In this document: in pieces, positions 33,801 through 41,440 of the stretch
Numbering within the stretch: position 1 is the first letter of the stretch
Layout of the letters: the number at the start of each line of letters is the position of its first letter
Assembly (NCBI RefSeq): GCF_019050325.1
Contig: NZ_VOMB01000006.1
Span: 70,470-134,469, forward strand
DNA: 64,000 nucleotides
DNA from: [Mycobacterium] fortunisiensis
Lineage (GTDB): Bacteria > Actinomycetota > Actinomycetes > Mycobacteriales > Mycobacteriaceae
Direction of reading: 5' to 3'
Notes under the pieces: generated by a model
Told to the model about the DNA's origin: nothing
The model's input: only the letters and a program-made list of their open reading frames with translations
Database searches by the model: none
Translations under genes and position numbers: made by a program

Positions 33801-34661
33801 TCATGCCTTCGAGATCGCGGCGTGCAGCTCCGCGGGCGTCCACGGCGGTGCGCTGTGATGATCCCGGTAGGCAATGAAACCGGGTGTGGGCCGAGCGAAT
33901 TCACCGACGAAACCGCCCGCGGCGATGAAGATACGGCCGGTCACGTCCTTGGCGGCGTCGCTGACCAGATAGCCGTATGTAGGGGCCACGTACTCCGGTG
34001 GCGCGGCGTCCAGCGCGCCCTGCATGCTGACCTCGTCGAGTAACCCGCGCCGGTTGAGATCGGCGATGTGCTTCTCGTAGTCCGGCCCGGTGGACAGCCG
34101 GGTCCGCGCACCGGGGCACACCACGTTGGCCCGCACCCCGTGCTCCTTGAGTTCGGCGGCGATCGCCAGGGTCAGCCCGTTCACCGCGCCCTTGCCGGCC
34201 GGATAGCCGGTGCCGCCGTAATCTCCCAGGAACGCAAAGGAACTGGTGTTGACGATGGCGCCGCCGCCCTGGGCCACCATCTTCGGTGCGACCGCCCGGC
34301 AGGTCTCGAAGACGGTGCCCAGGTGCGCGTCGAGCAGGTTGCGAAACTCCGCGCTCGTCACGTTCAAAATCGACGATCCGGCCGGCTCGGCGGTGCCGGC
34401 ACAGTTGACCAGGATGTCGACCCGGCCGAACTCGGCGACGCAGGTCGCAGCGAGCGCGTCGGCGACATCCGGGTCGGCGGGTGAACCGGCATGGGCCACC
34501 CCGGAAATCCGTTGTGCCGCCGCACGTGCGGCGTCGGCGTCGCGGCCGTTGACCACGACACCGGCACCCTCGGCGGCGAGGAGTTCGGCGACCGCCAGGC
34601 CGACGCCCCGGGTGCCGCCGACCACGATCGCGCCGCGGCCGGTCAGCGTGCCGCCGGTCAG
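33801..34661 (-). CDS. Short-chain dehydrogenase, probable CTG start
   Basis: SDR of about 286 residues with VGGTRGVG (about 13-20), NCAG motif, and catalytic Ser with YPAGK (about 153-157). No ATG, GTG or TTG lies in frame anywhere near the domain start; the next upstream in-frame start (34853) would run through most of the preceding gene in another frame. The best candidate is CTG at 34659-34661, which forms a CTGA overlap with the preceding stop and has AGGAAGAG immediately upstream. Probably translated by coupling. Substrate unknown; the operon context is steroid/lipid related. Confidence 0.78.
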   Translation of the reverse strand: MTGGTLTGRGAIVVGGTRGVGLAVAELLAAEGAGVVVNGRDADAARAAAQRISGVAHAGSPADPDVADALAATCVAEFGRVDILVNCAGTAEPAGSSILNVTSAEFRNLLDAHLGTVFETCRAVAPKMVAQGGGAIVNTSSFAFLGDYGGTGYPAGKGAVNGLTLAIAAELKEHGVRANVVCPGARTRLSTGPDYEKHIADLNRRGLLDEVSMQGALDAAPPEYVAPTYGYLVSDAAKDVTGRIFIAAGGFVGEFARPTPGFIAYRDHHSAPPWTPAELHAAISKA

Positions 34662-35083
34662 TTCTCTTCCTGTGCGAACACCATGGCATCCATGTTCCAG
34701 TAGCCGCGCAGATTCGTGATCAGACCTTCGTCGTTCACCTTGTAGGTGAAGACACCGCGCACCGTAGCGGTGAAGCCGTTGGGAAACTCGGTGCGCAGCA
34801 CCAGGATGTAGGCGATCTCGTTCGGCGAGCTGGACGGGAACGTCGCCTCGCACGTGACGGTCAGCTTGTTGGGCCCGATGTTGGTGTCGTAGAACGCGGC
34901 AAGTGCTTCCTTGCCCTTGACCCCGGTGCCGTCGGGATTGGTGACGGCCTCACCGATCGGGTCCTCGACCAGGACGTCGTCGGCCATGAGCGCCAGCCAG
35001 CCCTCGCGGTCACCGGCCTGCACACATCGCCACGATGCCTGCGAGGCGATCACCACGGGTGCCTGGGTTTGTGTCTCGGTCAC
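34658..35083 (-). CDS. SnoaL/ketosteroid-isomerase-like protein (Rv0760c-like)
   Basis: 141-residue protein with the NTF2-like cone fold of ketosteroid isomerases: ASQASWRCVQAGDREGWLALM, DDVLVEDPIGEAVTNPDG (about residues 35-52), GKEALAAFYDTNIG and VRGVFTYKVNDEGLITNLRG. M. tuberculosis Rv0760c is remembered as a KSI-fold protein, and the local steroid-enzyme setting agrees. Whether it isomerises a steroid is unproven. Start GTGACCGAGAC follows GGAGGGAAACCC. It lies downstream of the adhB-like gene with a hairpin-rich leader. Confidence 0.9.
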   Translation of the reverse strand: MTETQTQAPVVIASQASWRCVQAGDREGWLALMADDVLVEDPIGEAVTNPDGTGVKGKEALAAFYDTNIGPNKLTVTCEATFPSSSPNEIAYILVLRTEFPNGFTATVRGVFTYKVNDEGLITNLRGYWNMDAMVFAQEEN

Positions 35084-35103
35084 GGGTTTCCCTCCGAACG
35101 AAA

Positions 35104-35164
35104 ATGCCGAAACGGCATTCCAGCAGGTCGTTACTCGACCTTTTCCTGCTGGAATGCCATTTCG
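35104..35164 (-). promoter_or_regulatory. Alternative hairpins between the adhB-like gene and the KSI-like gene
   Basis: A long stem pairs 35108-35127 with 35145-35164 (20-base arms, one mismatch, 17-base loop; core GGCATTCCAGCAGG). A second, shorter stem, ATGCCG-AAA-CGGCAT (35104-35118), uses part of the same left arm, so the two cannot form at once. In the transcript the structure lies 20 bases before the KSI-like start and is followed by a short U-run. It could be an internal terminator/antiterminator, a processing site, or an RNA stabiliser. Confidence 0.55.
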
Positions 35165-35181
35165 GGGGTGATGACGGGTGG

Positions 35182-36315
35182 TTAGCGATCAGCGTCCGTG
35201 TAGCGGATGACGCCGCGGATGTTACGACCCTCCAGCATGTCCCGGTAGCCGTCGTTGATCTGCTCCAGCTTGTACTGACGGGTGACCATGTCATCGAGGT
35301 TCAGCCGGCCGGCCTTGTACATGCTCAGCAGCTGCGGGATGTCGTGGTGCGGGTTGCCGCCGCCGAAGATGGTGCCCTGCAGGCGCTTCTGCAGCAGCGT
35401 CAGCATCGACAGGTTCAGCTTGACGTCGCTTTCGGCCATGTTCGCCACCGCGGTGGCCACCACGGTGCCGCCCTTGGCGGTGATGTTCATGTAGTGGTCG
35501 ATGTCCTCGCCCTTGAGCTCACCGACGGTGACGATGGTCTTGTGGGCCATCCGGCCCTGGGTGACCTCGGCGACCCCGGCCATCGCGGAGAAGATGTCCG
35601 GATAGGCATGGGTGGCACCGAACTTCAGGGCGTTCTCGCGCTTGAACTCGACCGGGTCGACAGCGAAGACGTTGCGCGCACCGGCGGCCAGTGCGCCCTG
35701 CAGGGCACCGGTGCCGACCCCGCCGACACCGACGATCACCACGTCGTCACCCGGACGGACGTCGCCGCTGCGCACTGCCGAGCCGTAGCCAGTGGTGACA
35801 CCGCATCCGACCAGGCAGGCCACCTCGAACGGGATCGACGGATCGATCTTCACCACCGAGCTCTTGTGCACCACCATGTAGGGGCTGAACGTGCCGAGCA
35901 GTGTCATCGGGATGACGGGCTGCCCGTTCTTGACCGCATGGACGCGGTGGGTGCCGTCGGAGACGGCGGTGCCGCCCAGCAGTCCCGCGCCCAGGTCGCA
36001 CAGGTTGCGCAGGCCCTCCTGACAGGCCGGACACTCACCGCACGACGGGATGAACGACAGCACGACGTGGTCACCGGGGGCGATGTGATCGACACCGGGG
36101 CCGACCTCGGTGACGATGCCCGCGCCCTCGTGGCCGCCGAGCACCGGGAACCCTGCCATCGGGATGTCGCCGGTCACCAGGTGATGGTCGGAGTGGCACA
36201 TGCCCGAGGCTTCCATCTGAATTTTGACCTCGTCCTTGACGGGGTCACCGATCTCGATCTCCTCGATCGACCACGGTTGGTTGAACTCCCAGATGAGAGC
36301 GCCTTTTGTCTTCAT
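35182..36315 (-). CDS. adhB: Zinc-dependent alcohol dehydrogenase (AdhB-like, Rv0761c-like)
   Basis: 377-residue medium-chain dehydrogenase. Catalytic zinc ligands are in GMCHSDHH and GGHEGAGIVTEVGPGV; structural zinc in CGECPACQEGLRNLC; NAD-binding GVGGVG at about 191-196. The product begins MKTKGALIWEFNQPW as in M. tuberculosis AdhB (375 residues). ATG 36315 has GGAAGG nine bases upstream; ATG 36321 two codons earlier is possible. It oxidises an alcohol to an aldehyde, which the nearby AldA could take further (inference from the cluster). Lies downstream of the Rv0762c-like gene on the same strand. Confidence 0.93.
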   Translation of the reverse strand: MKTKGALIWEFNQPWSIEEIEIGDPVKDEVKIQMEASGMCHSDHHLVTGDIPMAGFPVLGGHEGAGIVTEVGPGVDHIAPGDHVVLSFIPSCGECPACQEGLRNLCDLGAGLLGGTAVSDGTHRVHAVKNGQPVIPMTLLGTFSPYMVVHKSSVVKIDPSIPFEVACLVGCGVTTGYGSAVRSGDVRPGDDVVIVGVGGVGTGALQGALAAGARNVFAVDPVEFKRENALKFGATHAYPDIFSAMAGVAEVTQGRMAHKTIVTVGELKGEDIDHYMNITAKGGTVVATAVANMAESDVKLNLSMLTLLQKRLQGTIFGGGNPHHDIPQLLSMYKAGRLNLDDMVTRQYKLEQINDGYRDMLEGRNIRGVIRYTDADR

Positions 36316-36408
36316 CCGCATGTGCCTTCCACTAGAGCCGTTGACCACAGACTAGAGCCAATAGTTGCCTGGGTCACACCCACCCCCAAGCAACTGCTTG
36401 GCCGGGAG

Positions 36409-36948
36409 CTACCAGATCTTGACCGGCGCCTCACCCAGCGGGTAGTAGCCGGGCAGTTTCTCGCCGGCCAGGCTGCGTTCGATGCGCTTTTGCATGGTGG
36501 CGGTCAGATCGCCCGAGGAGATCAGGTTCATGAACGCCTTCTGCACGTGCCCGAAGTCGAAGAAGTCGCGCTGCCACTCGATGAGCAACTGGTCGTTGAG
36601 CCGGAACCAGCTGCCGCCGATGCCGTAGATCTCGGCGGTGCTGCCGTCGGACTTGTGGGCGATCTGCTTCCAGAAGCCGACGATCTCGTTCTGCTTCTCG
36701 TCGATCAGCACCCGCTGGTACTCGTAGACCCAGTTCTCCAGGCCTTCCATCTCCAAGCCCAGTGCGGTGTCACGGATTTCGTCCTTGCCGACGCACATCA
36801 CGTCTTCCTTGGGCCCGATGTTCCAGCCGTAGGTGGCATCCTCGGTGTAGAACTCGGCCAGCGGCTTCCAGTCACCGGCCTTCTCGGCCTCCTGGTTGGC
36901 CTTCAGCCAGCGATCGGACCAGGCTTCTAACGCTTCTCTTGACGCCAT
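36409..36948 (-). CDS. SnoaL-like conserved protein (Rv0762c-like)
   Basis: 179-residue protein matching Rv0762c in size and position. It begins MASREALEAWSDRWLKANQEA and has an NTF2/SnoaL-like central part (FYTEDATYGWNIGP, GLENWVYEYQRVLIDEK, IGGSWFRLNDQLLIEWQRD). C-terminal segment KLPGYYPLGEAPVKIW. The catalytic role is unknown; it may bind a steroid or other lipid. ATG 36948 follows AGAAGGA. It stands between ferredoxin and AdhB-like genes in a conserved cyp51 operon. Confidence 0.85.
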   Translation of the reverse strand: MASREALEAWSDRWLKANQEAEKAGDWKPLAEFYTEDATYGWNIGPKEDVMCVGKDEIRDTALGLEMEGLENWVYEYQRVLIDEKQNEIVGFWKQIAHKSDGSTAEIYGIGGSWFRLNDQLLIEWQRDFFDFGHVQKAFMNLISSGDLTATMQKRIERSLAGEKLPGYYPLGEAPVKIW

Positions 36949-37003
36949 GTCATTCCTTCTCTGTGTTTGATGGTCGATTTCCTCACCTTCGCTCGTTCCT
37001 CGC

Positions 37004-37225
<222 letters not shown>

Positions 37226-38587
37226 CTAGACCCGCTTCCGGTAGCGCACCTTGGCCGGCTGAGCCAGCTGCACGACCATCTTGGAGTGGTCGTTCTGGTA
37301 GCTCTCGGCCGGCTGGGACATCTCGAACTCGTACTCGCGCAGCAGAACCGAGAAGATCGCCTTGATCTGCATCTGGGCGAACGCCGCACCCACGCAACGG
37401 TGCTTACCGGCGCCGAAGGGGATCCAGGTCCACCGGTTGATCAGGTCTTCCTGGCGCGGCTTCTCATAGCGGGCAGGATCGAACGCGTCCGGCTCGGGGA
37501 AATCTTCCGGGATCCGGTTGGAGATCGCCGGGGAGGCCGCCACCATCTGACCCTTGTGGATCGGATGGCCCGACACCTCGAACTCGTCCTGCGCGACGCG
37601 CATCAGGATGATCAGCGGCGGATGCAGGCGCAGGGTCTCCTTGAGCGAGTTGTCCAGCTTCGGAATCTGCCGCAGCGCATGGAAACTCACCTCCTGGCCG
37701 TCCGCGTAGAGATCGTCGAGCTCCTGCTGCACCTGCGCGTACACGTCGGGGTTGCGCAGCAGCTCGATGAGCGTCCACGAGGACGTGCCCGAGCTGGTGT
37801 GGTGCCCGGCGAACATCAGCGAGATGAACATCCCGGTGACCTCGTTGGCCGAAAACCGGGGATTGCCCTCGTCGTCCTTGATCGAGACCAGAACGTCGAG
37901 CAGGTCGCGATCCTCCTTGCCCTTCGGCGGATTGGCAATGCGACCGTCCATGATCTCCTGCACCAGCGCAACGAGTTTGACGCGCGATTCGTCGCGGATG
38001 CGGAAGCTCTCGATGTCCAGGTAGGGATCGACGTAGCAGAGCGGGTCGGTGCCCCGCTCCAACTGGTGGTAGTACTCGGCGAACCGGCGATCGAGCTGTT
38101 CGCGGAACTTCAGCCCGATCAGGCAAGCCGTCGAGGTGTAGATCGTCAGTTCGGAGAAGAAGTCGAGCAGTTCGATCTCGCCCTCGTCGCCCCAATCGGC
38201 GATGATCTTCTTGACCTCGTTCTCGATGGTGGCCGCGTGGCCCTTCATCTGCTCACCGCGCAGCGCGGTGTTGTGCAGCATCTCGGCGCGGCGCTCGGGA
38301 TCGGCGTCGAACACCACGCCCTCACCGAAGATCGGGGTCATGAACGGGTAGGCCTCGGCCTGGTTCAGTTCACTGTCGCTGGATCGGAAGAAGAACTCGT
38401 TGGCCTCCGCGCCGCTCAGCAGCACCACCTGCTTGTCGGCCAGCTGAAACCAGCCGACGTCACCGCACTCGTCCCGGATGCGCTGCATCAGACCGATCGG
38501 GTCGGTGCGGAATTCTTCCAGGTGGCCGTGTTCGTCTTCTTCGCCACCGGAAACCCGTTGAACTTCTTTGAGTTCAGAGCTTGTCAT
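37226..38587 (-). CDS. cyp51: CYP51, sterol 14-alpha-demethylase
   Basis: 453-residue cytochrome P450, close in length to M. tuberculosis CYP51 (451). Visible: YPFMTPIFGEGVVFD (B-C region of CYP51), I-helix MFISLMFAGHHTSSGT, ExxR in KETLRLHPP and heme loop FGAGKHRCVGAAFA with the axial Cys. The N-terminus GHLEEFRTDPIGLMQRIRDE is characteristic. It removes the 14-alpha-methyl group of sterols; its bacterial physiological substrate is debated. First gene of the ferredoxin-Rv0762c-adhB line, behind an SDR gene. Confidence 0.96.
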   Translation of the reverse strand: MTSSELKEVQRVSGGEEDEHGHLEEFRTDPIGLMQRIRDECGDVGWFQLADKQVVLLSGAEANEFFFRSSDSELNQAEAYPFMTPIFGEGVVFDADPERRAEMLHNTALRGEQMKGHAATIENEVKKIIADWGDEGEIELLDFFSELTIYTSTACLIGLKFREQLDRRFAEYYHQLERGTDPLCYVDPYLDIESFRIRDESRVKLVALVQEIMDGRIANPPKGKEDRDLLDVLVSIKDDEGNPRFSANEVTGMFISLMFAGHHTSSGTSSWTLIELLRNPDVYAQVQQELDDLYADGQEVSFHALRQIPKLDNSLKETLRLHPPLIILMRVAQDEFEVSGHPIHKGQMVAASPAISNRIPEDFPEPDAFDPARYEKPRQEDLINRWTWIPFGAGKHRCVGAAFAQMQIKAIFSVLLREYEFEMSQPAESYQNDHSKMVVQLAQPAKVRYRKRV

Positions 38588-38594
38588 GTTCTCC

Positions 38595-39404
38595 TCAGCC
38601 TTCCACTCTCAGCTTCTGGCGATCCTTGACATCGGCGAGCGGAGCTTCGGGCTGAATCTCCAGTTCGGCGATGAAGCCGCCGCGGGGCGTTTCCGCGACG
38701 AAGGTGATGGCCCGCGCGAGGTCGGCCGCGCGCAGGAAGTAGTCGTGCCGAGCCTGACCCCACTTGGCCCAGTCCTCCAGCATCTCGCCGACCTTGTCCA
38801 TCGGCGCGCTCCAGCCCATGGCGGTCTTGGTGGGCCCGGGATGGACGACGGAGGCGCGTACACCGGTGCCCTCCAGTTCCATCTGCAGGGTCTTGGCCAT
38901 GCCCAGCAGGCCGGCCTTGGCGGCGCCGTAGCCGCCCATGTACGGCCGCGGACGCAGGGACACGTCCGAGCCGACGAAGATGATGTCGCCGCGACGGCGC
39001 TCGACCATGCCCGGAAGCACCGCGGTGGCAAGGCGATTGGCACCGATCAGGTGAATCTGGACCTGGTTCTCGAACTCGTCGGTGCTGATCTCGTGAAGCT
39101 GGCCGAAGAACGTGTCACCGGCGCCGGCCACCAGCAGCTCGATGTCGCCGAGTGCCTCGGTGGCGCTGTGCACGAACGACTTGACCGACTCGGCGTCGGT
39201 GACGTCGAGCGGCAACGCGATCGCCTCGCCGCCACCGGCTTTGATCTCGTCGACCAGTTCCTGGCATTTCTCGACGCGGCGTGCACCGAGAGCGACCGGA
39301 AAACCGTGCGCAGCGAGTTCGGTCGCCGTGGCGGCGCCGATGCCGGACGACGCGCCGGCCACGATGGCCGGTCGGCGGTCGGGATGGGGTTCGAAACGGG
39401 CCAT
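38595..39404 (-). CDS. Short-chain dehydrogenase (Rv0765c-like)
   Basis: SDR of 269 residues. Cofactor motif AGASSGIG at about residues 17-24, Ser in FVGSDVSLR and YGAAK (catalytic Tyr/Lys) at about 158-162. The C-terminus (AELEIQPEAPLADVKDRQK) differs from classical SDRs, as in Rv0765c. It precedes cyp51 by seven bases and is probably in the same operon. An alcohol or ketosteroid substrate is plausible from context only. Confidence 0.9.
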   Translation of the reverse strand: MARFEPHPDRRPAIVAGASSGIGAATATELAAHGFPVALGARRVEKCQELVDEIKAGGGEAIALPLDVTDAESVKSFVHSATEALGDIELLVAGAGDTFFGQLHEISTDEFENQVQIHLIGANRLATAVLPGMVERRRGDIIFVGSDVSLRPRPYMGGYGAAKAGLLGMAKTLQMELEGTGVRASVVHPGPTKTAMGWSAPMDKVGEMLEDWAKWGQARHDYFLRAADLARAITFVAETPRGGFIAELEIQPEAPLADVKDRQKLRVEG

Positions 39405-39431
39405 TTAGTGTGCCTTAATCTGGTTGGGTTT

Positions 39432-40643
39432 TCAGCGGTGGGACACCGCAATTGGCAGGTGAGCGAATCCACGGACACTGCTGGAGTGGACGCGGACGGC
39501 GTTGGCCTCGTCCACCTCGTATCCGCGGATTCGCTTGAACAACTCGGTCAGTGCCACCCGGGCCTCCATGCGCGCCAGATGCGCGCCCAGGCAGAAATGG
39601 GCTCCACTGCCGAAACTCACCAATTTCGGGCCGATCTCGCGATCGATCCGGTATTCGTCGGGGTTCTCGAAGACGCGCTCGTCTCGGTTCGCCGAGCCGA
39701 TCAGCAGCACCAGCACATCGCCGGCGGGCACCGTGGTGTCGTAGTACGTCTGGTCCTCGGTGACCAGCCGCGCCAGGATCTGGCTGGAGGCGTCATAGCG
39801 CAGGGTCTCCTCGACCCACGGCACGACCAAGGCGTGGTTGTCGAACACCGGGGCCAGCTGGTCGGGATTCTTGAAACCCCAGTACGCGGCGTTGGCAAGG
39901 AGTTTGGTGGTCGTCTCGTTACCGGCGACCACCATCAAGAACAGGAAGGCCATGATCTCGTCGTCGGTGAGCCGGTCGCCGTCGATCTCGGCCTCCACCA
40001 GTGCCGACGTCAGGTCCTCGGTGCGGTTCTTGCGGCGCTGCTTCACCATGTCGGCGTAGTAGACCAGCAGTTCCCCGGAGGCGGCGATCGCGGATTCGGG
40101 GACATCGGCGACACCGTCCTCACGGTGCATGACGCCGTCGGCAAGCGCCCGGATGCGAACCCGGTCCTCGTCCGGCACGCCCATCAGTTCGGAGATGACG
40201 TCCATGGGGAGCTTGCCTGCGAAATCGTCTACGAAATCGATGGAGCCGGATGTTCCGATCTCTAGTGCCGTATCGAGGTGCTGGTGGGCGATCTCGGTGA
40301 CCCGGCCCTCCAGTTCGCGGATCCGCCGCGGGGTGAATCCCTTCGAGACCAGAGTGCGTAACCGGAGGTGGCCGGGATCGTCGAGGGCGAGGAACGACAT
40401 CACCCGGTGGGCTTCGTCATTGCGGGAGATCGGATCCAGGGAGACGCCGTGCTTGTTGGACAGCGTGACGCTGTTGCGGAAACCGGCGACCACGTCCTTG
40501 TGCCGCGACAACGCCCAGAACTTGAGCTCCTCGTTGTGATAGAGCGGCGCCTCGTCGCGCAGGCGGCGGTAGTAGGGGTACGGATCCTCGTGGAATTCGT
40601 AGTCGTACGGGTCGAGGATCGGTTTGACTATGTCCAAGCTCAT
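39432..40643 (-). CDS. cyp123: Cytochrome P450 of the CYP123 type (Rv0766c-like)
   Basis: 403-residue P450 (CYP123 of M. tuberculosis about 402). I-helix MVVAGNETTTKLL, ExxR in EETLRYDAS, heme loop FGSGAHFCLGAHLA with the proximal Cys. Assignment to CYP123 rests on synteny with Rv0765c-Rv0767c and general resemblance, not on a comparison. ATG 40643 overlaps the TetR stop (ATGA). Substrate unknown. Confidence 0.85.
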   Translation of the reverse strand: MSLDIVKPILDPYDYEFHEDPYPYYRRLRDEAPLYHNEELKFWALSRHKDVVAGFRNSVTLSNKHGVSLDPISRNDEAHRVMSFLALDDPGHLRLRTLVSKGFTPRRIRELEGRVTEIAHQHLDTALEIGTSGSIDFVDDFAGKLPMDVISELMGVPDEDRVRIRALADGVMHREDGVADVPESAIAASGELLVYYADMVKQRRKNRTEDLTSALVEAEIDGDRLTDDEIMAFLFLMVVAGNETTTKLLANAAYWGFKNPDQLAPVFDNHALVVPWVEETLRYDASSQILARLVTEDQTYYDTTVPAGDVLVLLIGSANRDERVFENPDEYRIDREIGPKLVSFGSGAHFCLGAHLARMEARVALTELFKRIRGYEVDEANAVRVHSSSVRGFAHLPIAVSHR

Positions 40644-41251
40644 CAGTGCTCTCCGAGGATGAGGCCGACCACGTAGGTCAGTCGGTCGGCGATCTGGCGG
40701 TAGGTGAAGGCGCCGCTGCCGGCATTGACCAGCGCGCCGAAGAACGTCATCTCGAGGGCGGAGACGATCCGCGAATCGGCATCGGGCCCGACGGCCGAAC
40801 GGATGCGCTTGTGGATCTCGGCGCCGATGCGGTCGCGCACTTTGCGCACCGCCGGATCGGTGCCGCCGCCCAGCAGGGCTGTGGTGCAGGCGGCCGCGAC
40901 CTCGGGCTCGTCGGCCACCACCAGGGTCAGTGCCCGCAACGCCTTGTCGACGCGGGTGGTCATGGAGTCGTTCACGTCGGTGAAGTACGGGCACTGGCTG
41001 ACCAGGTCCAGGTACATCTCGGCGATTAGGTGGTTCTTCGACGAGAAGTAGGTGTAGGCCGTGGCCGGCGCGACCCCGGCGCGAGCCGCGACCGCGCGCA
41101 CGGTCAGATCGGCGTAGGACGACTCGCGCAACATCTCGGTTCCGGCGGTCAGGACCTTGCGGAAGGTCTCTTCCTGCCGGCGGTTGCGCGGCGCCTCCTT
41201 GTCTGGCTCCGGAGCTGGCTCTGTGACTGCGGACACCGCATCGCTGGACAC
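40643..41251 (-). CDS. TetR family regulator (Rv0767c-like)
   Basis: 202-residue TetR repressor. The HTH spans about residues 30-75 (RKVLTAGTEMLRESSYADLT, VRAVAARAGVAPATAYTYFS). GTG start 41251 lies inside a GGACACATGTCC palindrome, and a second copy of the palindrome sits before the divergent aldA gene, so the protein probably controls both the cyp123-SDR-cyp51 operon and the aldA operon. It is the first gene of the minus-strand operon, coupled to cyp123. Confidence 0.9.
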   Translation of the reverse strand: MSSDAVSAVTEPAPEPDKEAPRNRRQEETFRKVLTAGTEMLRESSYADLTVRAVAARAGVAPATAYTYFSSKNHLIAEMYLDLVSQCPYFTDVNDSMTTRVDKALRALTLVVADEPEVAAACTTALLGGGTDPAVRKVRDRIGAEIHKRIRSAVGPDADSRIVSALEMTFFGALVNAGSGAFTYRQIADRLTYVVGLILGEH

Positions 41252-41257
41252 ATGTCC
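41246..41257. promoter_or_regulatory. Operator candidate at the tetR start (GGACA-N2-TGTCC)
   Basis: GGACACATGTCC at 41246-41257, with flanking T and A extending the arms to TGGACA/TGTCCA. It overlaps the GTG start codon of the TetR gene. Matching site at 41403-41414. Such pairs in a divergent region commonly serve the resident TetR protein. Confidence 0.6.
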
Positions 41258-41402
41258 AAGTTATCCGACGATGTCGTGGTTGAGCAAGTATGGATTTCGA
41301 AAGCCCTAGGTGAACTGCGAATTTTTACCCGCAAGCGATCCTGTCAGGTCGCGCCCTTGCGGCTCGACATTGTCTACGGCTATCGTTCGAAGCGAGACAG
41401 CC

Positions 41403-41414
41403 GGACAGTTGTCC
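41403..41414. promoter_or_regulatory. Operator candidate upstream of aldA (GGACA-N2-TGTCC)
   Basis: GGACAGTTGTCC at 41403-41414, 26 bases before the aldA ATG. It repeats the palindrome found at the tetR start, with only the central two bases changed. Confidence 0.6.
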
Positions 41415-41440
41415 AGAATCTTCTGAAGTGGAGTTCACCG

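Noticed and set aside
34661..34853. ATG-initiated extension of the SDR at 33801-34661
   Set aside because: It would run through about half of the KSI-like gene in another frame, with a His/Arg-rich translation.
35035..36930. 631-codon plus-strand frame opposite the adhB-like and Rv0762c-like genes
   Set aside because: Val/His/Asp-rich antisense translation with no family features.
41030..41440. N-terminal extension of aldA by 137 codons
   Set aside because: It overlaps tetR and both operator sites, and the 489-residue form matches Rv0768.
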